From NCBI GenBank assembly GCA_026120035.1, contig JALRME010000047.1, positions 124,001-188,000 on the forward strand: 64,000 nucleotides of DNA, written 5' to 3'. A program made the translations under genes and the position numbers. Position 1 is the stretch's first letter; each line of letters opens with the position of its first letter. A model generated the notes under the pieces. The model was not told the DNA's origin. It saw only the letters and a program-made list of their open reading frames with translations, and did no database searches. Source of the DNA: Coleophoma eucalyptorum. Lineage: Eukaryota > Ascomycota > Leotiomycetes > Helotiales > Dermateaceae. Positions 43,304-54,723 of this stretch are shown here, piece after piece.

Positions 43304-44899
43304 TTAGGCCTCATACACAATCTCTCCTTCAAACCACGTAGTTACAACGCTTGCCCCGTCAAATTCTCCTTTGCTCAAATCCTTGTTCACTGCAATAAAG
43401 TTCGCCTTCTTCCCAACTTCTATGCTGCCGAAATCCTTCTCCTTTCCTACTGCCTCCGCTCCAGCTAGTGTTAGCATCCTACAAATCTTCTCTCCCCCAA
43501 CTGCCTTGTCTCCATTACCGACTGCTGCAACAATTCCATTCATAAAAGGCAGCAAGTCCGGCGTACTGCCTGCCCCCCAATCACTCCCAATTGTATTATG
43601 TGCACCCACGGTCAACATTTTAGGGAAATTCCAGTTCATTAGTCCCCCGCTTACCTCAGTAACAGGGTGCGCGAAAAAGAAAGCGGGCGACATCTCAGCT
43701 GTTACATTTAGCTCTTTGAATCGGCGATATTCGTCATCGTGAACTCCACTGCAGTGAGCGATTTCGTGTCGGGGTCCATTAGGATTCGTCTTGCGCGCTT
43801 CTTCAAATGCATTGAGTGCGAGACGTGTGCTACCTTGACCTGTACAATGGATCTTCATTGTCATGCCTAGGGCGTCATACTTCTGTACCGCATCTTTTAC
43901 ATTCAGGATAAAGAGCTTCGACTCGTCAGCTGTACCATCTTCTTGGAGACCCGCGTGTGAGAAATATGGTGGGAGGGGAACACCATCGAGGATTATTTTC
44001 ACAAAGCGGGTGTCCACGTGGTTTGACTTGTAGGTAGCTGCTTCGTCAAGCAGGGTGTGCAGCGTTGAGCTGTTTTCCCCGCCAATCCAATCCGGAGCGT
44101 ACACGATATGTGTGTGCATATTGATTTTCAAGGCACCTTCGGCGTCCAACTCGCGGAGAGATTGAAGCATAAGAGTGTTTGCGGATGCTTCCTGACAACT
44201 CGTTACGCCGGCGCGGTGGAGCATATGTTGGGCTTCCTTGAGGACTCGCTTGCAATGGGCAAGGTTTGGGTGTGGCAGCGTGGTGAGGACCTTGCTCATG
44301 CTCATCTCAGCCATTTCACCGGTTAAATGGCCGTTTTCGTCTCGTCGGTAGACGCTGCCTTGGGTGTCAGCCTCGGAAGTAATGTCGTATCCTGAGCGTC
44401 TTAGGGCCTCGCTGTTAAGATAAACGTTATGGCCAGCACCGCCACGAATCACGACCGGAACATCTGGATAGTCCTTGTCAAGGGACTCACGAGCAAAGTT
44501 TTCAATCATGAAAGTATGGCCCACGACCCAGTCCTCGTTTGCATGAGCATACTTGCATAGACAACCACATTTATTCAGCTCTTCAACCACATTGGATGAG
44601 CTCAGTCCCTCCATTGGTAGTTGAATTTGAGATGTTAATGACACCGCGGAGAGCAGCATGTGGACATGGGCATCGTGGATGCCAGGCATAATAAATTGGC
44701 CCCTAAGATCGTAGATCAGAAGATGGTGTTGCTTTGCTTTCGCTTCAATCTCTGCCGTGGTGCCGATGGCAGCGATTATGCCATCTGGAGCCACGATAAA
44801 TGCTTCAGCCCATGGCGCTTGGTAGTTGATCGTATATACCCGTCCATTAGTATAGGCAACCCCGTTGCTCAGTGACGTTGACGATACGGTGGATGTCAT
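43304..44899 (-). CDS. Metal-dependent amidohydrolase, YtcJ/AepA-like
   Basis: A single-exon gene of 531 residues. The order of amidohydrolase-superfamily landmarks is clear: an N-terminal beta-sandwich segment (NGRVYTIN, APDGIIAAIG), PGIHDAHVHM with the HxH metal ligands (78 and 80), a central barrel with QEASANTLML, MKIHCTGQGSTR and EIAHCSGVHDDE supplying later His ligands, GSDWG with the metal-binding Asp, and a closing sandwich segment DFGSIEVGKKANFIAVNKDL. YtcJ-like enzymes hydrolyse amides, imidates or N-acyl compounds in the cytosol; substrates are mostly unknown. It lies just beyond the repeat precursor and could be the cluster border or an unrelated catabolic gene. Confidence 0.9.
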   Translation of the reverse strand: MTSTVSSTSLSNGVAYTNGRVYTINYQAPWAEAFIVAPDGIIAAIGTTAEIEAKAKQHHLLIYDLRGQFIMPGIHDAHVHMLLSAVSLTSQIQLPMEGLSSSNVVEELNKCGCLCKYAHANEDWVVGHTFMIENFARESLDKDYPDVPVVIRGGAGHNVYLNSEALRRSGYDITSEADTQGSVYRRDENGHLTGEMAEMSMSKVLTTLPHPNLAHCKRVLKEAQHMLHRAGVTSCQEASANTLMLQSLRELDAEGALKINMHTHIVYAPDWIGGENSSTLHTLLDEAATYKSNHVDTRFVKIILDGVPLPPYFSHAGLQEDGTADESKLFILNVKDAVQKYDALGMTMKIHCTGQGSTRLALNAFEEARKTNPNGPRHEIAHCSGVHDDEYRRFKELNVTAEMSPAFFFAHPVTEVSGGLMNWNFPKMLTVGAHNTIGSDWGAGSTPDLLPFMNGIVAAVGNGDKAVGGEKICRMLTLAGAEAVGKEKDFGSIEVGKKANFIAVNKDLSKGEFDGASVVTTWFEGEIVYEA

Positions 44900-45736
44900 A
44901 TTTTTGAATCTGCTAGCGATCTAAAAGTTTTGGTAGAAGAGAGAAGAAAAAGCCGCGGTAAAATGAAACGAACAGCGAATGTTATACTATAGCAATTTAT
45001 ATTTACGTGATCTCAATCACATGACGGTGAGAAAATAGTTCAATGTCAAGAATTGAGAGGTGGGAAAAATAGAGATGGAGAGAACTGGCAGGTGCGGCAC
45101 GCAACTATCTCTCATTGGTAGACATGCAACGATTGTCAAGTGCTACCAAGTCTCAGCCTGCAGTGGGTTGGCGGCGCAAGTCACCTACGGATCGTACAAC
45201 AGGGCAAGCGCAGTAATACCAAGGTCTAGAATAACTATGCCGAAGGGGTGGTTTGGACCCACCGTAGGCTCGATTACACTTAGTATCACTGAGCGAAACA
45301 GGGATTTACTCTATGCAATCCACTGATCATACCTCGTCGAAGCGAAGTTTGGAGCGTGCCTTATCAGAACCTCAACTACTACCATTCATTCTTGACTAAG
45401 CAAAACTACTGGTAACAAATCGTAACATTAGTTACTCTTCGCCATAGAATATTGTTCTTGTCTTAAAACTCAATGAAACACGAAACATAGAGGTGACATT
45501 AGGAAGCGACCTCTTTGCGAAAGTTGATAATACCCTCAACCGAAGTTCTACCCATGAAGCCGATGTGGCAGCAGACGGTGTTTCCAGTGCAACTCTTTGC
45601 TCAAAGAAAGCGTGGTTAGCTTGTAAGGCCTTCCTCTGAACCTAATGTTAATGCAGAAAAGAAAATATAATATTAGAGACGGCAACTATACTTCTGCTAG
45701 TTTCGTACAGATATTTGTCAAAAGAATATACGGCTT
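44900..45736. other. Intergenic region, promoter of the amidohydrolase
   Basis: An 837 bp stretch; the ORF at 45060-45326 is not supported by any motif. Nothing else seen. Confidence 0.4.
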
Positions 45737-46669
45737 TTACCCTACCCACGGTTCCTTTAAAGGATAGGGACAGAACCATGACATCATCCGACCCAAATTA
45801 GGAGCTACTTCTATCTTAGACTTCCCTGAAATAGTATATCCAAACTGGTAACCGTCACCTATTGGGCCGTATCCAAAAGCAGCTGGAGTATATCTCCAAT
45901 GTCCTCCACAACTCCTGCAGCATGGTGGACGTTTGGGACCATTGGATCCTGGTTTTTTAAGAGAACCGTTGGTTTGTTCCCAATATCTATAATCACCTAG
46001 ATCAGCCGCATATTTAGCCACCTCATTCTGTAGAAACCATTCAGTTTCAAAAGAGCGATCGACGTCATCCTTATTGATAAACCCCTCCACGAATCTCTCG
46101 GCATCCTGCAATAGATGTTTTTCGGTACACCAAAAGCACTTCTTCTCACGCATGCAATAAAAGTCTGGCGTCCACTCTCCGCAGTCACCACATAACAAGA
46201 CTTTGTAGCCCCGCTCGGCACATTGGATCATCGAGCCGGGTAAATATTTTCTTGGCTTTGTAGCAGCAGTTCTCGCAGTGCCGCAGTCAATGCAAAAACG
46301 ACTTCTGTAAGAAGAGTAGTTGTTAGGAAGCATCATGCGGTAGATCTGTCCTTGGGCAAACTTCTCAGGATATCGTAGTTTGTTGCAGAGGAAGCAGATA
46401 TACATATGCTTGGACAGCCACATGCCCTGATGCTGCTCATGGTATTGTACGGTTTGCCGGGCAGAGCTTGGCAGTTTGTAAATACGATTCGACGGGGATG
46501 ATTCGTACTCCAAAAGGAATTGCATACGAATATCGGGGTCGGACGCGGTTGGTAATGTTAAGGAGCAAAATTCGGTGTTTACGCGGAGCATTGTAACAAG
46601 GGTGGGGAAGTCGCAGAAAGACATAATTAATAGTTTTACTTCCACCGGAAGGGAGATGATTATAGACAT
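45737..46669 (-). CDS. F-box-like protein with Cys-rich central region
   Basis: A single-exon protein of about 310 residues from Met 46669 (an upstream in-frame Met at 46696 adds nine residues). The N-terminus, SLPVEVKLLIMSFCDFPTLVTMLRVN, fits an F-box (L-P-x-E-[LIV]-x-x-x-[LI] and a hydrophobic second helix). The remainder has repeated Cys pairs (CFLCNKLRYPEKF, CIDCGT, CGDCGEW, CFWC, CCRSCGG) in a pattern seen in many uncharacterised fungal F-box proteins, perhaps binding zinc. F-box proteins recruit substrates to SCF ubiquitin ligases. The target is unknown. Confidence 0.65.
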   Translation of the reverse strand: MSIIISLPVEVKLLIMSFCDFPTLVTMLRVNTEFCSLTLPTASDPDIRMQFLLEYESSPSNRIYKLPSSARQTVQYHEQHQGMWLSKHMYICFLCNKLRYPEKFAQGQIYRMMLPNNYSSYRSRFCIDCGTARTAATKPRKYLPGSMIQCAERGYKVLLCGDCGEWTPDFYCMREKKCFWCTEKHLLQDAERFVEGFINKDDVDRSFETEWFLQNEVAKYAADLGDYRYWEQTNGSLKKPGSNGPKRPPCCRSCGGHWRYTPAAFGYGPIGDGYQFGYTISGKSKIEVAPNLGRMMSWFCPYPLKEPWVG

Positions 46670-47079
46670 GTTATCAATGAAGCCGGCGATGTGCAAAGTC
46701 GAGCAGCAGCTACTGGTCTGCTAGCAGTGTTATATGTTATTCTTTACGTGATTCAAGAAGCCAAGAAGTCCCTTGTCGGATACCGTAGCGCATTGTACAA
46801 GCTGTACGGTTGTATACCAGGGCCGGCATGACTCTTCCGCACTACACAGCCACTAGTGTGGGGTCTTAACCCACGAACTACGTCAAATTAGGTATTATTT
46901 CTTTTCTGGGATTCTACTTGAGAAAAAACATGCATTGTATTATCATCGGGACTTTTCTCTAAGTTCTACCCTCCTAACCATCCCTCGAATTGGATAGAAC
47001 CGAGTCTTCCATAATATACACTCTAAGTAGATAATGACCTGAGTGATGCGGAAGAGGATGCTATTGTTGATGATGAGAA
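46670..47079. other. Short intergenic region, nothing recognised
   Basis: About 410 bp between the F-box-like gene start and the 3' end of the GH43-like gene. No ORF or repeat of note. Confidence 0.4.
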
Positions 47080-48207
47080 TCAGGCAGGATATCTTGCTGC
47101 AAAAGCCTCCATTTCTGACTCAAGAAGTGGCGTGACGGAACCATGCTTTAGTCCAGAAGGATAATTTGAGTAATTCGAAGATTGCCAGTTTGGGTTGGTG
47201 TCAATGTTGAAGGACTGATAAGGAAGATATTCAGTATAATCGTCGAGGAGTAGGTGGTATAGTCCTGGCGTTACATTGTCCGCGAAACACGCTGGTCCCT
47301 CTCTGGAGCCCTCTGGTCTGACATAACCAGCAACCCTTGTCCAGGTTCCAAATAGGCCCTCGGTAGTTAACTCTTGATACACTCTACTACCCGTTTCATT
47401 CTTAAGGAATCGTGCAAAATGGCCAGTTGTGCCCAGATATTGGAATTCTTGATCGATTAGCGGTGTGTCAGCCAGACTGATATAATCTTGCGGAGCAGTA
47501 AATGTGGTAAAGTCCTTGGTCGTTGCATAGCGAATGCGGTCAAGACTGCCACTGCCAGTGTGATTGGTATCAGAGTCACTGTAAAATCGTGATGACCAAA
47601 AGACATAGAACTGTTCTGATGCGTCATCCCATACCGCAGAGGGTGCCCAAACCATGCCCGCTGTATCATCTTCCACACTAAAGCAGAGCGTTAAATTGGG
47701 GAGCATACACATGAACTTCTTCACATTTACTCACTTGACAAGTGTAGAGTTTGACCAATCAACCAAATTAGATGACTTCCACACGACAATACCTCGACTA
47801 CCCGACCTTGTCGCCCAATCCCACGAAAATCCTTCGGCAAAAACATCAAGATCTGTGCAGGTGTCAGAAGCGGATTGACCCGTATACAAATAATTCTAAA
47901 TACCCGTAGCTATAACAAACCATTGCGAACGATCTGGAGTTTTTGTTAAGTAGATATCCCTAACAGCTTTCGTTCCTACGATGGAAGTAAGAACCGGTTG
48001 ACCCTGGTTTGAAAATGCGTAACTTCCAGGATCATTGCCGTTAGAAAGGTGGAATTGCACGGCAGGAGTAACATCTGTAAAGGTTGAGACCAAATAGCCA
48101 GCAAATTCGGGATCTCGTCTTCGCAGAGTACCGCCTCCTGTGTTTGTCGTTGCAGCTAGTGGGAGAAGACTCGCAAGAGCAAGAGAGACCACAAACGAAA
48201 GATACAT
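47080..48207 (-). CDS. Secreted glycoside hydrolase family 43-like protein
   Basis: Three exons (48207-47904, 47852-47735, 47677-47080) encode 339 residues. The N-terminus is a signal peptide ([19 protein letters not shown]) followed by a dibasic LRRRD site. Features of the GH43 five-bladed propeller are [31 protein letters not shown] restored by intron 1, [14 protein letters not shown], then [36 protein letters not shown], and EGPACFADN, where the Glu probably contributes to catalysis. Family members are alpha-L-arabinofuranosidases or beta-xylosidases acting on plant cell-wall polysaccharide outside the cell. The subfamily is not assigned. The chosen start gives a clean signal peptide; the ORF continues 47 codons upstream without one. 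Confidence 0.82.
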
Positions 48208-49659
48208 AGTATGGAGATTTTTATAGCATCCAGAATTTAGGAACTGTGTTGATATTAGTATTTTAGAGTACCTGTATGGAGGATTATATATACTTAAACT
48301 TGCGATACTTAGTCCTATACAGCCTGAATGAGACATCTCCAAGGACAATAAATGAAGAGGAGTAGGATAAAGCGAACGGAATATTAACAGATGATTTCCC
48401 CGAAAAGTTTACTCTGCGAGCTCTGATCAGCCACGAGATATTCCCTATAGTCAACTTCTAAAAGACCAAGAGAACTGAACCTCTCTGTACCCCTTCCATT
48501 TCAGACCGATCTTGTTCGTATTCCCGCACTGTTTTACCCCGAGTTATATAGTGTTACTAGGTACTTGAAAAATTAAACTGAGTAGGTGCACTAATTCCTT
48601 ATTTGATTATACTAATATGCGCCGAAATAGAACCATGCAATGACGTTTTCCGTCTTGGCCTTCACGTCTGCTGCATTTTCTACCCCGCACTATCTACGGG
48701 TATAAGCGCACCTATTAGAGTCATTTACAGTCATTCTACAGGCTACCTCCATAAGTAGAGACTTACAACTCGTTATAATAATGAATAGCATCAAGCTCAT
48801 ATTGGATGGCCAACTTATCACGATTCCCTGGGATTTGGCGGCATGAAAGGCCAACTGAACGAGCACATCGTCGCTACCGCCATCTACACGTACTCTGTCC
48901 AGAAATTTATTAGTCCTCATGTAGTATACCACCAGGAAACGGGTATAAATGAGTCATTTCATTCGTATACAGCAGAGCGGTATATGAAGGAGTTCAATGT
49001 GGTTAATCCTCCGGCTTGGAACTATGGGAGCACCGCTACACATCTCGATTTGGTTATTTCTTAGCAGTTGTTCAAGTTTCTCATATTCAAATACCAGTTC
49101 CATCTTTGCAAATTAGTGTCTAGTGCGTTGATGCTACTTGTTTGACTCGTTATAGTCTCTAGCTGGCTACTTCAGTGCTACTTCCTATTAAATCCACGCC
49201 GCCATTCCCTCATATATGTCCATGTAAACCGTTACCTAACTTATCAAATCAAATAGTAAGCGCGCGTACCATTAGACTGAGTTGATGTAAGGGCTGCCGG
49301 GGCGACTGTCACTAGTCCACAACTGCAAGAAATAACCAACCACTTTTATATACAGTCAATGTAATCCCCCTTTGCTAGAACGTAGTAGTAATTTGTATCC
49401 AAATTCACTCATTCTGCTTCTATTACTCATAGATACTAAATGGTTAACTTCTAAGTACGTTAATTACTCTCGATGTAGTAAATGACAGAAATTGATGTAC
49501 ATTTTCATTTTCCTATCTTGGCTGGTCTTAAGGCAAGCACATTACTAATTCTAGATAGTATTAGCTAAACAGATAATAGGCTAAAGGAACTATACCATAA
49601 GGGCACATCTCTCTTGTATTGCTTTTGACCTTATCTCTGTTCACGCCTAACATTATAAC
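48208..49659. other. 1.45 kb AT-rich gene-free stretch
   Basis: Upstream of the GH43-like gene and downstream of the O-methyltransferase. The ORFs at 48690-48932 and 48843-49064 overlap antisense to each other and show no motif. No repeats noted. Confidence 0.4.
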
Positions 49660-51207
49660 TTATGCCAATTCTACTTCAATCAGACTCTCAGTCCCCCTCT
49701 CATAAGTATATATCTCAACAATTTTTAAACCTGCCTTCTCTATCAACTTTCTCCAGGAATCCTCAGTTCTTTCCATTGAAGCAAAAGCACTCAACATCAT
49801 GATATCGAGCCCGGTTGTAGTATAGTGCGCATTATGGGCTGGAATTACATTTTCGTTGATTAGAATTTTACTATATCCTTTTTTGAGTGCTGGCTTAAGA
49901 TTTTCAAGAATATCAAGGCACTTGGACTCCGGCCAGTCATGAAGAATAGAGTGGAGGTAATATGCTCTAGCCCCTGCAGAGTTCGTTAGCTTTTATCAGA
50001 AGAAAGAGATCTCTTTCTATGAAGAAAGGTGCAAAACTACCTTGGATGGGTTGCTCTGTAAAGAAATCGTGTGCCATTTTCTCAATCTTTTCAGGTAAAT
50101 CTTTCGCGGCCGCGATCACAGTTGGTGTGTCTTGTAAGACCAGTCTACCTGCAAGACCGCAATGTTGCTTGTAGAACTCCACAACATCGTGACCAATTCC
50201 GCCACCAACATCTACCAGTAGTATTGCTTCTGGATCCTTACTTAGCCCAAAGCCAAGATTTTCCTCGACTGGGTAACAGCCCTTATCCATCCAGCGTGCT
50301 CGTGACATACTGTATCCTGCCATGTGATTATTGAACTTATCTAGTAGTCCTGGTGTACTAGCAAACAACTCAAACGCGTGGAGTGTAGTATTGTGGCCGG
50401 CTTGCATTGGGGAATTCATGGGGTCGGTACAGTTTCTATATTTAGTGTCCGAAAGAAACTTCGGAAGGGAAATATAGATCCCTGAAAATGCACCTTCTCT
50501 GTTTTGTGTTAGTAATCCAACATGAGATAGTATCCAAGTACATCGCCAAGATAAATAAAAAAGAACGTCTCATAATATATCCTACTATGGTCCAAATATA
50601 TTTTTAGGTTAAGATTTACAGAAGTAAATACTTACACAAATGGAATCCCGCTACTGTAGACTGGATTCAGCATGGATTTTGAGAGTCTGGTGTGAGCATA
50701 AACATCTGGACTGATTTCACTGATGAATGACATTGCGGAAAGATGTTTAAGGATGCGACCTAAGTGGTGTATTAGTAAGAACTATCATAAATCGAAACTG
50801 TATCTCAAGTTATTCAACTTTACCTAACAGGATCGGATCTGAGCCTGTCATCTCAGCCAACTCTTGACAGCTCTTTGGGTCACCATTATTCTCATTCATT
50901 TTGAGAAATAGTTCCAAATTCATTGCAGTACAAATAAGAGGCATGAGTGGCTTCTACGTACAATTAGATAATTTAACGAATGAGTATAGAATGTAAGTGC
51001 ACTTACTTCAGCCCACCCCATCCTCAAAATTGCTTCCATTGGAGTTTCCAGTGCAAGGAATAGAGAACGAGTGGTCTCAGCGAGATCCTTGCGAGATTTC
51101 GAGTTTTTCAGGTCTAAACTCAAACCCTTAATAAGAACCTGCTTGAGAAGAGGTAATACCTCATCCTTGGTAGGGTAGAGAGAGTCAAAATTTTGACTAA
51201 TATCCAT
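49660..51207 (-). CDS. O-methyltransferase, COMT-like (class I SAM-dependent)
   Basis: Five exons (51207-51007, 50953-50824, 50759-50636, 50498-50041, 49973-49660) encode 408 residues, the standard size for fungal plant-type O-methyltransferases. The N-terminal helical dimerisation domain includes CQELAEMTGSDPILLGRILKHLSAM. SAM motif I is LLVDVGGGIGH (about 246-255), followed by [38 protein letters not shown] (joined by intron 4, with the general-base His before D-W near 316), KILINENVIP and TGLDIMMLSAFASMERTE. It methylates a hydroxyl of an aromatic or polyketide-like acceptor. It is divergent from a Zn2Cys6 regulator at 51.9 kb, a pair that could form a small biosynthetic unit. Confidence 0.9.
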
Positions 51208-51928
51208 TTTGCAATCAAAAAGATGTTTGTTCTAGAGTGTTTGGTAATACAATCTGACCTATTCTTGCGTTTTTGATAGAAAAGATATCTAGAGCAGGAG
51301 ACATATATATCGAAACCTAAAGCAGTCATGGTACTATGTTTAAGTTGTGTTTTTCAGTTCGCAAATACGTCCACAATCCAAAAGAACACCACTTTCAACA
51401 AGCTCTCTTGTCACGTAGGCTGTACAGATTAGATTTTACTATCGGTTACACAATATTATTGGGTTGTTTTAGACGAGTGTATTACTTTTAACAGCCGAGG
51501 TAGAAAAATATTTAGTGCTTATAGCTATTATTACGAGTATCCTGTATGTAGGTCGCCTGACCACCCAGCACTGAGCGCAGAGTATTCCGACTCCACAAGC
51601 CACAGAGACAGTTACTGCACATTATAGGTTGTGTGGATTAGGGTTTACTGTCATTTGCTCGATACGATTGGGCTATTTTACACGACTATATTACCTCGTG
51701 TAACTGATGTAAGATTAAGTCTAGTGCTTATAGCTCGTCGTAGCTTGGAGTTTCCTGACCATAGCCTCGGACACGTCAAACCTAAGAAAGCTTATCTAGA
51801 CGCTCTCATAAGCAGAGGGCCTAAGATACGAGATTCTGGTTCAGTTAAGTATATCGTGTAAATCCAGCCTCTGAGAAGCAGTGTTCCTTCCCGCAGGCTA
51901 CGAAAACAGAATTATGCAGTACATTAAA
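51208..51928. repeat. Divergent promoter with a diverged ~200 bp direct duplication
   Basis: Two diverged copies lie between the O-methyltransferase and the regulator (about 51418-51560 and 51619-51765). They share, in order, attaga/gtttact, cgatac-like sequence, ttgggttgttttagacga/ttgggctattttacacga, tatta, and agtgcttatagct. An ORF at 51631-51861 is a reading of the second copy. Confidence 0.45.
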
Positions 51929-53701
51929 ATGGGACCGCAAAAGAGAGCTGGAAATCCTAGATCGAGAAATGGATGTACCACATGCAAGTATGAACACGGT
52001 CTTAAAATTTTATCACAGTTGGCTCCTTGGATTGTCAGATTCAACGAGTTCATGAGTTTGCTCAACACTCTTTGAAGTGTACTGATGGCCCTAACAATGG
52101 CTTATAGAGTCAGACGAGTCCGGTGCGATGAATCTAAACCTCAATGCACTCGCTGTATTAAGCTCAATATTGAATGTGGCGGCTACGTATTAGTTTTTGG
52201 GAACAAGAAGAGAAAAAAGAAAGGTCCAGAAGCTCCGCCACGTCAACGAGCAATTCTTCCCCACGAAAGTATACGCCTCTATTCCAGGCCATCACTAGAA
52301 TTCACATTCGAGGATGAGACGCAGCATCAATATTTTGTTACTTTTCGTGATGAGGTTGTACCACAACTATCTGATGTATTAAGCTCGTCGATCTGGGAGC
52401 GAGTTGTCTTGCAGGGCTGTCATTCAGAGCCTTTTATCCAAGAAATTGTCATAGCTTTTGCTGCGTTAACAAAAGGATCAACAAGAACTATTATTGATGG
52501 GGTATCAAGGCCAAACTCTCATTATGAGTACGCTTTGCTGCACTATGGTAAGGCTTTGAGACGTATGCAGCGCACCCTTTCCGATAACGAGGGACATCTA
52601 AGGAAAGCACTCATCGGATGCCTGCTGGTATTTTGCTTTGAAGGATTACAAGGTAACCAGACTATTGCAATCTCGCATGCACAAAGTGGATATGCCTTGC
52701 TCCGGGATTGGATTCAAAAAAAGGTTGATACACATGCTCGACAGCAGGGCGTGTGGCCCATTTCATCGCCAGCTCCAGATACGATCGAGGATGATCTTGT
52801 CCATGCATTCTATCGTCTCGATCTCCAAGTAATGTCTGTCCTTGATATACAACCTTCTGAAGTGCACCAAGCTGGCAAACTTCATGGTCAATATAATATT
52901 GACAAGATGCCAAGGATATTTGCGAGCCTTGCTGAAGCTCAAGAATACTGGGAATTGATCCTCAGAAGATCTGCTCATTTCATCTATTCAGCAAAGAGCA
53001 TCTCAAAAGGATCGCACCGAAACTCTTCTTCCACGAACAACGATCCTGCAGAAATGTTAAGAGTCAACCTAGGTTCCGTGATTCATCAATCTTATCCTTC
53101 TGATCCGGTTCCTCAATTACTTCGAACAGAGCATTCAAAATATCTCCGAGAGCTGAGGTCTTGGCGAACGGCTTTGGCCCCCCTCTTACTATCAACGGAT
53201 GAACGAACATTAGTCGGAGCTATGGGGCTACAGGCATTTTCTAGTGCAACACAACTAGTTATGCATGCTCTCCTAGCCACTGAAGAATGCAGTTTCGACA
53301 AATATCTTCCTGAATGTCGAGAAATAGTTTCCCTTGCCCGTAGACTTTTTAAGGCTAAAAGAACAGGGTTTTTTAGTATTGATGTTGGGGCTTTACCAGG
53401 ACTATATATGGTGCTGAAGTACTGCCGGGATAAAGCAGTCCGAAGCGAAGCCTTGAGAATCTTAAGGGAAAACCCAAGGAAGGAAGGAGTTTGGGACAGT
53501 ACGCTGCTTGCAGGAATTGGGCAATGGATTATGGAAATAGAAGAAGAAGGAAGGGTAGGGGACAGCATTCCAGAACATTCAAGAGTAAGGTTAATGAGTA
53601 TTGATTTGGACGCTAAAGCCAAATCTGTACAGCTAGTGTGCTCAAAGCAACTAGAAGGAAGTAAAGGGGTAAAACTGTTAAAAACTACAGTTATCTTATA
53701 G
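51929..53701 (+). CDS. Zn(II)2Cys6 transcription factor
   Basis: Two exons (51929-51987, 52108-53701; 120-nt intron) encode 550 residues. The intron splits the zinc cluster: exon 1 ends RSRNGCTTCK and exon 2 continues with VRRVRCDESKPQCTRC and LNIECGGY, giving C-X2-C-X6-C-X6-C-X2-C-X6-C. A basic segment (KKRKKKG) follows. The remainder is the fungal-specific TF domain type with RLYSRPSLEFTFEDETQHQYF, RVVLQGCHSEPFIQEIVIAFAALTKG and HYGKALRRMQRTL, an arrangement common in Sterigmatocystin-unrelated C6 regulators of Pezizomycotina. The start used is MGPQKRAG; in-frame Mets at 51914 and 51881 are alternatives. It is divergent from the O-methyltransferase, its likeliest nearby target. Confidence 0.87.
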
Positions 53702-54637
53702 TTCTAGCTAGATTTTATAAAACAACCAAATGTAGCACATATCTGTTTATTCTATAAATCCCTAACTCTTTTTCGTTTGCTGTTGTTTAATTACCACGAA
53801 GAACACGCATCGACCTCATGCAGAAGCTCCGAAGGAACTTGTAAATTCATGAGGGGCAGTCCCCAAAGACATAAAGTATGTAATGATGGATTCTTCCCCC
53901 TTTTAGGCCAGGAACCGAGCCGCAATACCAACTGTTAGAGGTTTTTGTCTTTCTCTGGTGGTATAAATACAAATTTACGAATCATACTAATGATGCGTAC
54001 ATCTCAGCTTCGAACTGGCGAGTAGGTTCGGGGGGTAGGGGGGGGGGGTTGCCAAAAAGCAATTGTCGCTCCAGAGAAGTTTACTTTTCGAGTTCGTATT
54101 TGCATGTAAGTTTTAAGTTTAAAGTTTTAGCCGGTATAAATCATACGGAAGAGGAGACGAAGCTGCTATTGATAGGTAGATGTTCCTTTATATAAGTAAT
54201 AATGGAAGGAGAGGCTTACCCCTACGATAATATGAGGATATATCTATGTATTATTTATATTTTGAGTAAATTTCAACAATAGTATTCAATCGAATGACGT
54301 GTAGAGCTGAAAACAGAGTTCGTACCTCAGTTACACGCATAGGGTAAATTGTAAAATTGTAAAGCCAGACAGACAGATAGAGTCAGCGTGCCAATTTTAC
54401 CCATTCTTACAAAATTTTTAAAAAAGGGGCGTTTTCGGCATTCCGCAGTCTTTAGTAAACAGATATTTACACGCTGTGACGAACTATGAGCGTTTACGGC
54501 TTCTAGAATGATTGAAAAAATTGATATAGAGCAAAATTATATGCTTGCATAAAGCTTTGAAGGAAAAAAAAATGTCGGAAAAAAAAAATTGGCAACCAAG
54601 TTTGAGAACTTGGGGTCCTGAATATCAGAAACTGTTA
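53702..54637. other. Gene-free stretch with a long G run
   Basis: AT-rich with one G tract at 54030-54048 (runs of 6, 3 and more than 9 G). Poly-A runs at 54563-54588 are T runs on the minus strand, in position to terminate Pol III transcription of the adjacent tRNA. Confidence 0.4.
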
Positions 54638-54723
54638 CTCTCTGACGGGGAGTCGAACCCCGATCTCCCGCGGCTTGCAAGATGATTGACAAGCGGAAAT
54701 CATGACCGTTAGACCATCAAAGA
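54638..54723 (-). tRNA. tRNA-Asp (anticodon GTC) with a 14-nt intron
   Basis: The minus strand folds as a cloverleaf. The acceptor stem tctttga/tcagaga (one G-U-type pair) spans 54723-54717 and 54645-54639, with discriminator G at 54638. A D-arm (ggtctaacggtca) follows. The anticodon stem tccgc/gcggg encloses loop ttgtca+c with anticodon GTC, and the T-arm is cgggg-ttcgact-ccccg. A 14-nt intron (54686-54673) sits after position 37, the standard site for eukaryotic tRNA introns. Removing it leaves 72 nt. An intron-free reading leaves an oversized anticodon loop. Confidence 0.85.

Noticed and set aside
54030..54048. G-rich run as a regulatory G-quadruplex
   Set aside because: It is one tract of uneven G runs with no nearby transcription start that I can place. 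It could also be a sequencing artefact.
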